64,000 nt of DNA from contig JASBSR010000029.1 in NCBI GenBank assembly GCA_030148865.1, forward strand, positions 1 through 64,000. Direction: 5' to 3'. A program made the translations under genes and the position numbers. Within the stretch, counting starts at the first letter, position 1; every line of letters begins with the position of its first letter. Below are positions 8,561 through 16,088 of the stretch, one piece after another. The DNA comes from Gammaproteobacteria bacterium. GTDB lineage: Bacteria; Pseudomonadota; Gammaproteobacteria; SZUA-229. Below the pieces are notes generated by a model. It had not been told where the DNA came from. It saw only the letters and a program-made list of their open reading frames with translations, and searched no databases.

Positions 8561-9562
8561 ATGATTAAAGCCTACGCCGTCCATGAGCCCAAAGGTAAAC
8601 TCAGCGCCTTTGAATATGACCCCGGTTCACTCAATGCCCACGAAGTCGAAATTGACGTGCAGTATTGCGGTATATGTCACAGCGATCTTAGTATGATCGA
8701 TAATGACTGGGGCTTCAGCCAATACCCGCTGGTCGCGGGTCACGAAGTGGTCGGCACGATTGCCGAGGTCGGCTCTGCGGTGAAACATTTCAAACCCGGA
8801 CAGAGCGTGGGGCTAGGCTGGCACGCAGGTTATTGCCATGAATGCGCACCCTGCCACTCGGGTGATCACAATTTGTGCAGCAACGCACAGGCCACCATAG
8901 TCGGCCACCACGGCGGCTTTGCCGACAAGGTTCGCGCGGCTGCGGATAGCGTAGTCACCATTCCTGACGGCGTTGATCTTGAATCTGCCGGGCCTTTGTT
9001 TTGCGGCGGTATTACCGTGTTCAACCCACTGGTGCAATTTGACATCAAACCCACCGATAAAGTCGCCGTGATCGGTATCGGCGGCCTCGGCCATATGGCA
9101 CTGCAGTTTCTCAATGCCTGGGGGTGCGAAGTCACTGCATTCACTTCCAGCGAAAGCAAACAGCAGGCAGCACTGGAAATGGGCGCGCATCATACCCTCA
9201 ATTCGCGCGATACCGACGCGATTGCCGCGGCCGCCGGTAGTTTTGATTTAGTTATTTCTACCGTGAACGTCAAACTCGACTGGAATCTGTATCTAGGCAC
9301 ACTCAAACCGGGGGGCCGCCTGCATTTTGTCGGTGCCACACTGGAACCACTTGATATCAATGTGTTCGGTCTCATCGGCGGGCAGCGTTCCATTTCTGGC
9401 TCGCCCGTGGGCAGCCCCGGCACTATTGCTGAGATGCTGCAATTTTCACGTCTGCACAATATTAAACCCGTCATCGAATTATTTAAATTCGATGATATTA
9501 ATGCTGCGATTGAACGCCTGCGTAGCGGTAAAGCACACTATCGAATCGTATTAGAGCGATAA
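8561..9562 (+). CDS. Zinc-dependent alcohol dehydrogenase (CAD/YahK type)
   Basis: A 333-residue medium-chain dehydrogenase/reductase. The catalytic zinc region CGICHSD (C36-D42) and GHEVVG (H61) are present. The structural-zinc lobe (CHECAPCHSGDHNLC) and a Rossmann nucleotide site (GIGGLGHMALQFLNAWG) follow. The sequence belongs to the cinnamyl-alcohol-dehydrogenase-like group, whose members usually reduce broad aldehydes with NADPH; the true substrate cannot be read here. A GAGGA ribosome site precedes the ATG. It is monocistronic or paired with the small membrane gene 30 bp downstream. Confidence 0.9.
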   Translation: MIKAYAVHEPKGKLSAFEYDPGSLNAHEVEIDVQYCGICHSDLSMIDNDWGFSQYPLVAGHEVVGTIAEVGSAVKHFKPGQSVGLGWHAGYCHECAPCHSGDHNLCSNAQATIVGHHGGFADKVRAAADSVVTIPDGVDLESAGPLFCGGITVFNPLVQFDIKPTDKVAVIGIGGLGHMALQFLNAWGCEVTAFTSSESKQQAALEMGAHHTLNSRDTDAIAAAAGSFDLVISTVNVKLDWNLYLGTLKPGGRLHFVGATLEPLDINVFGLIGGQRSISGSPVGSPGTIAEMLQFSRLHNIKPVIELFKFDDINAAIERLRSGKAHYRIVLER

Positions 9563-9592
9563 TTACTTTTTTAGCCGTAGGCTGAGGTCGCC

Positions 9593-9943
9593 ATGGCCTG
9601 GATTATCACTAAATATTTTTTAACGGCCGCAGTGGTCGTGCTGGCCTCTGAGCTGGCTAAACGCAGCGACAAACTCGGCGGCTTCTTTGCAGCCCTGCCG
9701 CTGGTGACATTTTTAGCCCTGATCTGGCTGTATCTGGAAAATCAGCCACACGAAAAAATAGCCCATCACGCCTGGTACACATTCTGGTATGTGATCCCGA
9801 CACTGCCAATGTTTATCGCGTTCCCCTGGTTGTTTTCACGCCTTGGTTTCTGGCCAGCTCTGCTCGGCAGTGTCGCAATCACGGTGATCTGCTTTGCCCT
9901 GTTTGCGATTGTGATGCGGCGCTTTGGGGTTGAGCTATTGTAA
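9593..9943 (+). CDS. DUF3147 family membrane protein
   Basis: A 116-residue protein with four hydrophobic segments and the DUF3147 pattern: an early KYFLTAAVVVLASELAKRSD, the loop FAALPLVTFLALIW, and a central HAWYTFWYVIPTLPMF. It is probably an inner-membrane protein of unknown function. It follows the alcohol dehydrogenase in the same direction at 30 bp and is followed by a MITE-like repeat. Confidence 0.8.
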   Translation: MAWIITKYFLTAAVVVLASELAKRSDKLGGFFAALPLVTFLALIWLYLENQPHEKIAHHAWYTFWYVIPTLPMFIAFPWLFSRLGFWPALLGSVAITVICFALFAIVMRRFGVELL

Positions 9944-9950
9944 TAGGGCT

Positions 9951-10103
9951 CACTGCCGTCCCACAGAACAACTACGCAGGAGTCATTAAAGCTATTATTA
10001 CCGCGATTTCTGAGTGTCAGGCCATGCATGGACATAAAACTCCAAAACCAGAAAAATGTCATACCGGCATGTGTCAGTATGAGGAGCATGTGGAACTGTG
10101 GTG
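9951..10103. repeat. MITE-like element, copy 2
   Basis: A 153-bp intergenic element related to the one at 2240-2453. It has imperfect terminal inverted repeats (CACTGCCGTCCCAC at 9951-9964 against the complement of 10090-10103, 10 of 14 matching), the shared core TTAAAGCTATTATT at 9986-9999, and a common downstream stretch around TGGACAT. It lies between the DUF3147 gene and the 3' end of a convergent gene. It has no coding capacity. Confidence 0.6.
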
Positions 10104-10111
10104 GGCAGGAC

Positions 10112-10771
10112 TTATAAACCAATCCAGCGGCTCACCGCCTGTTTTGCGACAAGATTGACCGGGCGTGCGACCAGCCCGCTGCGACCAATGCTGATTTGAT
10201 AGCGCGCCTTATCCGTCATGGGTAGATACACTGCACTGCCGTAGGAAGCATCCAGCAACCACTCGATCAGATTGCGATTCTGGTTCGCCAGTGACCAGAG
10301 ATCCACATCCGCAGTATCACTCAGAGCGTAGACGCTGCGCACTTTTTCCTGCTCATCGGCAATTTTTGTGTAACGACCACTGAGCCGGTGCAGTCGATAT
10401 TGTGCATCCAGTCCGACCACAGTGGCAAAGCCATGCCATAACAGCATCTGCGCGTCGAGCTGCCATTCATCACCCTGGATCACATACTGTTGCTGGGTAT
10501 CGCCACGCAGCAGTGTCGCGCTATATTGTTGCGGCGCCAGCTGATTGAATTCAATTTCCGCGACTGGCGCTTCGTATACCAACCGCTGATACATGTAGAG
10601 ATTGGACGCCAGTACAAAACTCAACGCGGCCAGCAGCAATACCAGCAGACCACCGAGTTCTAATTTGATTGCAGAAAATGGCTGCCGCCGGAACAGGCGC
10701 CTGACGCCAAGAAGACACATCAATATGCCAACGAGCGCGAGAACAATACTCGTTAGCGTCAAAACAGACAT
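10112..10771 (-). CDS. Conserved membrane protein, unknown function
   Basis: A 219-residue protein with two N-terminal membrane helices (residues about 4-24 and 36-58) and a C-terminal, probably periplasmic, domain of about 160 residues rich in beta-strand pattern (IEFNQLAPQQYSATLLRGDT, WQLDAQMLLW, a final GRSGLVARPVNLVAKQAV). I recognise a conserved-looking architecture but no named function. It is the distal gene of a minus-strand group with the CDGSH gene (3 bp upstream) and the TPR gene. Confidence 0.65.
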   Translation of the reverse strand: MSVLTLTSIVLALVGILMCLLGVRRLFRRQPFSAIKLELGGLLVLLLAALSFVLASNLYMYQRLVYEAPVAEIEFNQLAPQQYSATLLRGDTQQQYVIQGDEWQLDAQMLLWHGFATVVGLDAQYRLHRLSGRYTKIADEQEKVRSVYALSDTADVDLWSLANQNRNLIEWLLDASYGSAVYLPMTDKARYQISIGRSGLVARPVNLVAKQAVSRWIGL

Positions 10772-10774
10772 AAT

Positions 10775-11014
10775 TTATAGCGCGTTGTGACTACCGTCAC
10801 ACAGAGGTGGTTTTCGAGTACGCTTGCAGCCGCAAAAATAAAGTTTTTTGCTTTCTGTCGCGACGTATTTTTCTGGTGACAGGTCAGTCTGCTTATGTGA
10901 GCCATCACAAAAGGGCTGGGTTTGGCTCAGCCCGCAGCGACACCAGTAATAGGTTTTGCCCGCTTCGACGACAATCAGGTATGGGCCTTTTTGTGCAATC
11001 ACAGTTTCGGTCAT
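10775..11014 (-). CDS. Tandem CDGSH iron-sulfur protein
   Basis: A 79-residue protein with two CDGSH zinc-finger-like motifs, CRCGLSQTQPFCDGSH and CGCKRTRKPPLCDGSH. Each has the three cysteines and one histidine that ligate a redox-active 2Fe-2S cluster. Double-CDGSH bacterial proteins are small soluble cytoplasmic electron-transfer or cluster-transfer proteins (MitoNEET type 3). The partner is unknown. It sits between a TPR gene and a membrane protein with very short gaps, so co-transcription is likely. Confidence 0.9.
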   Translation of the reverse strand: MTETVIAQKGPYLIVVEAGKTYYWCRCGLSQTQPFCDGSHKQTDLSPEKYVATESKKLYFCGCKRTRKPPLCDGSHNAL

Positions 11015-11026
11015 AATCCCGCTACC

Positions 11027-12061
11027 CTATTCTGCTTTGATACGTGCGCGACACTCTGCTGCTGCTTTCGCATCACCATTTTGTTCGTGAATTTTTGCCA
11101 TTTCTTCCAGTGCACGCGGGTGATCTGCATCTTCCGCCAGCGCCTGTTGACAATGTTGCAGAGCCTGCGGGAAATTGCCACGCTTGACTTTGACACGCGC
11201 CAGGCCAAGCAGCGCATAAATATCGTGACCATTATTCAGACTGGCTTCGTAGTGTGATACGGCGTCATCGAGTCTTTCCAGGTTCACCAGCGCATCACCA
11301 ACACGCGTCCACAAGGCCTGATTGTCAGGCTCCTGTTCAAGAATTTTGTCCCACCAGTACACAGCCTTATCAAGATCGAGTTTACCGCGACAGCAGTCAC
11401 CCATGCCAAACAATGCAAAATTGTTCTGCGGATCCAGATTCAGCGCGTTTTGATATTGCTCCATAGCACGATCAAACTCTTTGCGACGGCGGTAAATATT
11501 GCCCACCATGGTCATCACCACTACGTTATGGGTTTCGTTAAAGTTCATTAATTCTTCGAAACAGCGCAGGGCGTTCATATCGTCATGCTGGGCATAATAG
11601 ACATTGCCCAGCCCCAGCAGACCAAAGGCATCGTGCGGCCGAATGGCCAGGGCCTGCTTATAAAAATCGATCGCGTCATCTATCTGCTGCAATTTGTGAT
11701 AGGCATCAGCAATGCGCACCATGACGTGACTATCTTTCGGGTTGATCTCCAGATAGCGCAACCAGAGGGGGATTGCCTGCAATGGCTTTAACTGACCACG
11801 GCGGGCATCGCCAGCACCGCGGAGCGCAAACACATTTTTCGGATCCAGTTGTAGTACCGTGTCATAGCATTGTGCCGACTTTTCAAAATCACACAGCTTG
11901 CGATAAACATCGCCCAGACCCGAGAGCACGTAGAGATTTTCGCCATCTATTTCCAGTGCTTCGAGATAGGTTTTGCGCGCTGCTTCGTAGGCCCCACTGC
12001 GAAACAGTCGACTGCCTTTCTTGGATAGCTCAATTACAGTTTTCTTAGTCATTTCGGGCAT
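11027..12061 (-). CDS. Tetratricopeptide-repeat protein
   Basis: A 344-residue soluble protein made almost entirely of about eight to nine TPR units. Typical A-helix/B-helix signatures recur: GDVYRKLCDFEKSAQCYDTV, ADAYHKLQQIDDAIDFYKQA, GNIYRRRKEFDRAMEQYQNA, GDALVNLERLDDAVSHYEAS. There is no signal peptide. TPR arrays mediate protein contacts and no catalytic domain is attached. Start M1 at 12061 is used; M4 at 12052 is equally possible. Confidence 0.88.
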   Translation of the reverse strand: MPEMTKKTVIELSKKGSRLFRSGAYEAARKTYLEALEIDGENLYVLSGLGDVYRKLCDFEKSAQCYDTVLQLDPKNVFALRGAGDARRGQLKPLQAIPLWLRYLEINPKDSHVMVRIADAYHKLQQIDDAIDFYKQALAIRPHDAFGLLGLGNVYYAQHDDMNALRCFEELMNFNETHNVVVMTMVGNIYRRRKEFDRAMEQYQNALNLDPQNNFALFGMGDCCRGKLDLDKAVYWWDKILEQEPDNQALWTRVGDALVNLERLDDAVSHYEASLNNGHDIYALLGLARVKVKRGNFPQALQHCQQALAEDADHPRALEEMAKIHEQNGDAKAAAECRARIKAE

Positions 12062-12248
12062 TTAGGTTCCACAATCAATTTTTGGCAGCTGCCTGTAGCG
12101 TGATATTACATGATTCCAGCCTCGCAAATGAAGCCTGTCTAACTGATTGTGGCTGGAATTTAGCCTGACACAAGCGTTAGCCAGTGTTTTTTGCATATAT
12201 CAGTATTGCTGTCTTTAATAAATTTACATTCAAACCAGCTCCAGTAGA

Positions 12249-13172
12249 ATGTGGCTAATGTCCACGCCAGCCCCTGCTCAAAATAAAAAACGCGCCTATC
12301 TGGTCGATACCAGCATCTATATCTTTCGTGGCTGGCACGCCTATTCTGATGAAATGACCGATGCCAAGGGCCAGCCCGCTAATGCCATCTATGGCTTCAC
12401 CGAATTTCTGCACCAGCTGATCGAGCTGGAAAAACCTGAATATATCGCCTGCGCCTTTGATGCCAGACAAACCAACTCTTACCGCCGCGAGCTTTTTCCA
12501 GCTTACAAGGCTCATCGACCACCGGTGCCGATCGCGCTAAAAAGCCAGTTCAAACACTGTCGGGATTTCTGTCGCGCCGCCGGCATTGCTGATTTTTCCA
12601 GTAATCGCTTCGAGGCTGATGACATCATCGGCACGCTGGCAACCCGCTTACGCGCCCAGGGCTTTGCCATCACCATACTCAGCGCCGACAAAGATCTGGC
12701 ACAGCTGATCAAACCCGGCGATATCTGGTGGGATTATGCTCGCGACAAAATCATGCACTATCGCGATGTCGAAAAAACCTTTGGCGTGGCGCCTGAGCTG
12801 ATCGCTGATCTGCTCGCGCTCTCCGGTGATGCCGTCGACAACATTCCCGGGATTCCTGGCATCGGTTACAAGATGGCATCGAACCTGCTAAAAAAATATC
12901 CCGGCATCGAACTTATCATCGACAATATCAGCAAGATTTCTGAAATGAAATTCCGTGGCTCGACGCGGATCCAGCAACTGGTGGAAGAACACCATGCGAT
13001 CTTGCCGCTCAATAAACTGCTCACCACTATAATCACGGATGCCGACTTCAAAGGTCCGCGCGACGATCTTAAATGGCTGGGAATTCACCCCGATGCCCTG
13101 CACGCCATGTTTGACCGTCTCAATGCCGGTCCCGGTCGCCGCGAACGCTGGCTGAGCTTGCAAACTGCATAA
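12249..13172 (+). CDS. 5'-3' exonuclease / flap endonuclease (Pol I exonuclease-domain family)
   Basis: A 307-residue stand-alone homologue of the polymerase I N-terminal nuclease. Metal-binding acidic clusters are visible: LVDTSIYIFRGWHAY, FEADDIIGTLA, SADKDLAQL. They are followed by the helix-three-turn-helix GDAVDNIPGIPGIGYKMASNL. Such enzymes degrade 5' ends or flaps in replication and repair. At 307 residues it is longer than E. coli ExoIX (Xni, about 250), so it is not labelled xni. It is followed within 10 bp by rluE. Confidence 0.88.
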   Translation: MWLMSTPAPAQNKKRAYLVDTSIYIFRGWHAYSDEMTDAKGQPANAIYGFTEFLHQLIELEKPEYIACAFDARQTNSYRRELFPAYKAHRPPVPIALKSQFKHCRDFCRAAGIADFSSNRFEADDIIGTLATRLRAQGFAITILSADKDLAQLIKPGDIWWDYARDKIMHYRDVEKTFGVAPELIADLLALSGDAVDNIPGIPGIGYKMASNLLKKYPGIELIIDNISKISEMKFRGSTRIQQLVEEHHAILPLNKLLTTIITDADFKGPRDDLKWLGIHPDALHAMFDRLNAGPGRRERWLSLQTA

Positions 13173-13181
13173 TGCTCACGC

Positions 13182-13724
13182 ATGAGTAAAGTCATCCTGT
13201 TCAATAAACCTTATGGCGTACTGTGCCAGTTCAGCGATCACGAATCACGGCCAACGCTGGCCGATTACATCAAGCAGAAAAATGTTTATGCCGCCGGTCG
13301 ACTCGATCGTGATAGCGAAGGACTGCTGGTTTTGACTGACGATGGACGCCTGCAAAACAAAATTACAGCGCCCGGACACAAGATGAAAAAAACCTACTGG
13401 GTGCAACTGGAAAATGAAATCACCGACACCGCGCTGCAACAATTGGGCAAAGGGGTGCAGCTCAAAGATGGCATGACCTTGCCTGCCACTGCGGCACGTA
13501 TCACCGAACCCGAATCCCTCTGGCCGCGTGAGCCGCCGATACGTGAACGCAAACACATTCCCACCTGCTGGATAGAATTAGTGTTAGCAGAAGGTCGCAA
13601 CCGTCAGGTGCGCCGTATGACCGCTGCGATCGGCTTTCCAACCCTGCGTCTGATCCGTGCCGCAATTGGTCCCTGGCAACTGGGCTCACTGGCCAGTGGT
13701 GAGCACTCAACCATAGAACCATGA
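13182..13724 (+). CDS. rluE: 23S rRNA pseudouridine synthase RluE
   Basis: A 180-residue RsuA-family pseudouridine synthase without the N-terminal S4 domain, as in RluE. The catalytic aspartate is in AAGRLDRDSEGLLVLTDDG; NRQVRRMTAAIGFPTLRLIR is the conserved C-terminal motif. RluE of E. coli modifies U2457 of 23S rRNA, and the same target is presumed here. An insertion carrying WPREPPIRERKHIP is characteristic of the RluE branch. Confidence 0.9.
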   Translation: MSKVILFNKPYGVLCQFSDHESRPTLADYIKQKNVYAAGRLDRDSEGLLVLTDDGRLQNKITAPGHKMKKTYWVQLENEITDTALQQLGKGVQLKDGMTLPATAARITEPESLWPREPPIRERKHIPTCWIELVLAEGRNRQVRRMTAAIGFPTLRLIRAAIGPWQLGSLASGEHSTIEP

Positions 13725-13825
13725 CGCAGGAATATAGCTGATATGCCAGCTACCGCACCGACCCATATTTCGTCTATTGTGCGCCTTACGCGCCAGCACA
13801 AGGCAGGCTGTTGTTGCCTGCATAG

Positions 13826-14521
13826 ATGAGAATCTGGGACATCAGCCCCGGCTATTTAAACCGCGGCAGCCTGCTCGGTGAACATCGCGAACTGCACGGC
13901 ATGGTCGCGATTTTCAAACACGGTCACAAAGGCTATTCACGGCACCCCGAAACGCTGCGCTGGCTCGGTTATGGCTGGGCGCTAAAGCAACGTCACAAAT
14001 TACTGGTCGCAGAAATGCAGCTGCGTGGTTACCAGGACAAATCCCCTGTTGATCTCCGTGCAAAAATAGACCAGTGGCCCAAGTTCTATATCGATCTGCC
14101 GCATGCGCAGTTTGGCGTACTCCGACAAAAATATATCGCTAAAGAACCGGGGCGAATCGCACTACCCAAAAATGCTCAGCAGCTCTGGAGCCAGCATAAA
14201 TATTCCATCCTCGCGCGCGACAATGACCGTTACCAGAGCATTGGCAGACGCGTTGCCGCCATGTCACCGAGAGCTGGTTATGCCGAACTCGCGAACGAAC
14301 TCACTGAGCTATTGCGCCAGCGCCCAACCCCGGGGGGAATCCAGAATGCATTGCTTCATATGTGGGGGTATGTTTCTGATGATTACCGTGACGAAAAACA
14401 CGGCATCGAACACTGGCCTTTAACAAAACTCTGCAGCAGCGTTCAAACGCTGGCGATCACAAATCAGGTTTCGTATCTGCAATCCTCGACCGCACTCTCG
14501 GAATTAGCCGCCTGGCTATGA
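13826..14521 (+). CDS. Pyrimidine-dimer DNA glycosylase domain fused to DUF1722 (YbgA-like)
   Basis: A 231-residue two-domain protein. Residues 1-110 match the pyrimidine-dimer DNA glycosylase family (T4 endonuclease V type): MRIWDISPGYLNRGSLLGEH, GYSRHPETLRWLG, EMQLRGYQDKSP. Residues about 125-210 match DUF1722 (KYSILARDNDRYQSIGRRVA, then NALLHMWGYVS). The first domain implies base-excision repair of UV photoproducts. DUF1722 has no proven activity, but in E. coli ybgA lies next to the photolyase gene, so the fusion supports a UV-repair link. A short hairpin (GCAGGC/GCCTGC) lies just before the ATG. Confidence 0.8.
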   Translation: MRIWDISPGYLNRGSLLGEHRELHGMVAIFKHGHKGYSRHPETLRWLGYGWALKQRHKLLVAEMQLRGYQDKSPVDLRAKIDQWPKFYIDLPHAQFGVLRQKYIAKEPGRIALPKNAQQLWSQHKYSILARDNDRYQSIGRRVAAMSPRAGYAELANELTELLRQRPTPGGIQNALLHMWGYVSDDYRDEKHGIEHWPLTKLCSSVQTLAITNQVSYLQSSTALSELAAWL

Positions 14522-14526
14522 GCCCG

Positions 14527-15081
14527 TCAGCTAACGCGCAACAGCTGCAGGCCACGCGCAATATCTGCCGCGAGATCAGTCTGAGCACTCGCTTCGCTAA
14601 TAGTAAGCTCACCGCATAGTTCCAGCCAGCCCGCACCCTGCATGCCCTCAGGCACCACGATCGTGTTCTGCGTCTGCCGGGGTATGACATAAACCCCATC
14701 GCGGCTATAGAGCAGGTTATACGCCTGCTGCGCAGTGTGCAGTTCTGCAATTGCCTGCCAGCTATCTTGTACCGATGGATATAACCTCAGTGGCAGAGGA
14801 TAGTCGAGATCACCGCCACGGTGTGACCAGTGCAGCGCTTCGACAGGACACTGCGTTTCGCGTATCACCGCATGAAAGTGCAAATGATTCACCGAGGCAT
14901 AAGCACCGAGACTGTTATAACCAAAATACAAACCCGGCAGGCTGGACTGCGCCTGTGAGACCAGATCGGCAATCATGCTGTGATAGTGCCGGGTTAAAAA
15001 TTGCGGCAGACCCTGCTCGGGATCAGGTACCAGCAACAGATGATACGGTGCCAGCGGAAATTTATTGTACAGCACACGCAA
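14527..15081 (-). CDS. HIT-superfamily phosphorylase resembling GDP-D-glucose/GDP-L-galactose phosphorylase
   Basis: A 184-residue protein with a HIT-type catalytic triad region NHLHFHAV in the context FGYNSLGAYASVNHLHFH, matching the eukaryotic GDPGP1/VTC2 group (NSLG.A..NHLH). PLAPYHLLLVPDPEQGLPQ and QCPVE also match. This suggests a nucleotide-sugar phosphorylase or nucleotidyltransferase. The only usual start codon is TTG at 15081. Thirteen further residues with family-like sequence (WQGESRYANKTTA) continue in frame up to 15120 before a TAA at 15139-15141, so the N-terminus may be truncated. It is convergent with the glycosylase gene. Confidence 0.6.
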   Translation of the reverse strand: MRVLYNKFPLAPYHLLLVPDPEQGLPQFLTRHYHSMIADLVSQAQSSLPGLYFGYNSLGAYASVNHLHFHAVIRETQCPVEALHWSHRGGDLDYPLPLRLYPSVQDSWQAIAELHTAQQAYNLLYSRDGVYVIPRQTQNTIVVPEGMQGAGWLELCGELTISEASAQTDLAADIARGLQLLRVS

Positions 15082-15328
15082 TGCTGTGGTTTTGTTCGCG
15101 TATCTGCTCTCACCCTGCCATAAAATTTCTGCTGAAAATTAAGGTGTGAGTCTGCGACCAACATTGGATAAATACATAATAGTCGAGTATGTGTAGCTGT
15201 GACGACTATAGCAGCGGGATGGTGGCGAGTAACAACGATACATCAACAGAAAATACAAAAAAATTTCTTAAGCATGTGCCATGCCATGCAGACCCGGCAA
15301 TAAACATGAAAGGCTCTCCAGGTAAAGC

Positions 15329-15967
15329 TCAGGGCTGGCTGCGCTTGCTCTTCAGCCATTTCACCAGTGGCTCCCAGTCTTCGATATCCTGCCAGACCTG
15401 CGACGGTGCCATTTCATAGATACCGAGGCCACGTTCTTCGGCACGGATATAGTTTTGCGTGTCGCGCAGGGTGGCGATATAAGGCACTTTGAGTTTTTTG
15501 ATGAAATCGTATAGCTCGGAGAAAATAATCGTGTTCTCGCGCACGCGATTGGCGATGACCCCGACTTTGACTTCCTTGCGTTCGACCCGCCCGGCAGACA
15601 GCAACTCTTCCATATAACTTGCCGCAGCGCGCATGTCGATCGGCGACGGCAATACCGGGAACAGGACAGTTTCGGCGCGACGCAGCAGCTGGGTGAGCTC
15701 GGGGCCGTGGACCCGGGCCGGAGCGTCCATGATCAGCACATCGGTATCGCGAGCGTGCTTGAGCGGGTCTTTCCAGGCGGCAATGCCCTCAATTAATGGC
15801 CATTCTTCGCCGCGCGCTTCTAGCCAGGCCATGCTCGAGCCTTGGGGATCGAAATCGGCGAGCACGACTTTTTGCTCCAGCTGCCAGGCATAATAACTGG
15901 CGAGATTGGTCGAAATGGTGCTTTTGCCGCAACCACCTTTGGCGTTCAGAACCAGAATGCTCCGCAT
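15329..15967 (-). CDS. ParA/MinD-family ATPase (orphan)
   Basis: A 212-residue deviant-Walker-A ATPase: KGGCGKSTISTNLA at the N-terminus, Walker A' region VVLADFDPQGSSMAWL, Walker B VLIMDAPA. It is cytoplasmic and dimerises on ATP to position cargo. No parB or parS is visible nearby, and the protein lacks the N-terminal DNA-binding extension of plasmid ParA. Chromosome partition is therefore unlikely; orphan ParAs often position protein complexes. It sits alone between a HIT-like gene and the pnt operon. The 190 bp downstream (15142-15328) contain nothing I can recognise. Confidence 0.88.
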   Translation of the reverse strand: MRSILVLNAKGGCGKSTISTNLASYYAWQLEQKVVLADFDPQGSSMAWLEARGEEWPLIEGIAAWKDPLKHARDTDVLIMDAPARVHGPELTQLLRRAETVLFPVLPSPIDMRAAASYMEELLSAGRVERKEVKVGVIANRVRENTIIFSELYDFIKKLKVPYIATLRDTQNYIRAEERGLGIYEMAPSQVWQDIEDWEPLVKWLKSKRSQP

Positions 15968-16088
15968 CGTCTTCCTCCCGGATTAGGCTTAAGCGTCTGA
16001 TTCTAAGCGAAGTCTCGCCGCGCGTCAGGTCATTTGCGCACATCAGGCTGTGCTGATGTTACACAATCAGTCGCTTGCAGCGCCCAGC

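Noticed and set aside
12080-12110. TTGGCAGCTGCCTG near 12.09 kb as a further sigma-54 promoter
   Set aside because: The -12 GC is out of register and no paired upstream sites are present.
15329-15967. ParA gene as support for a chromosome partition locus and origin near 15 kb
   Set aside because: No ParB gene or parS-like palindrome nearby and no N-terminal extension; treated as an orphan ParA.
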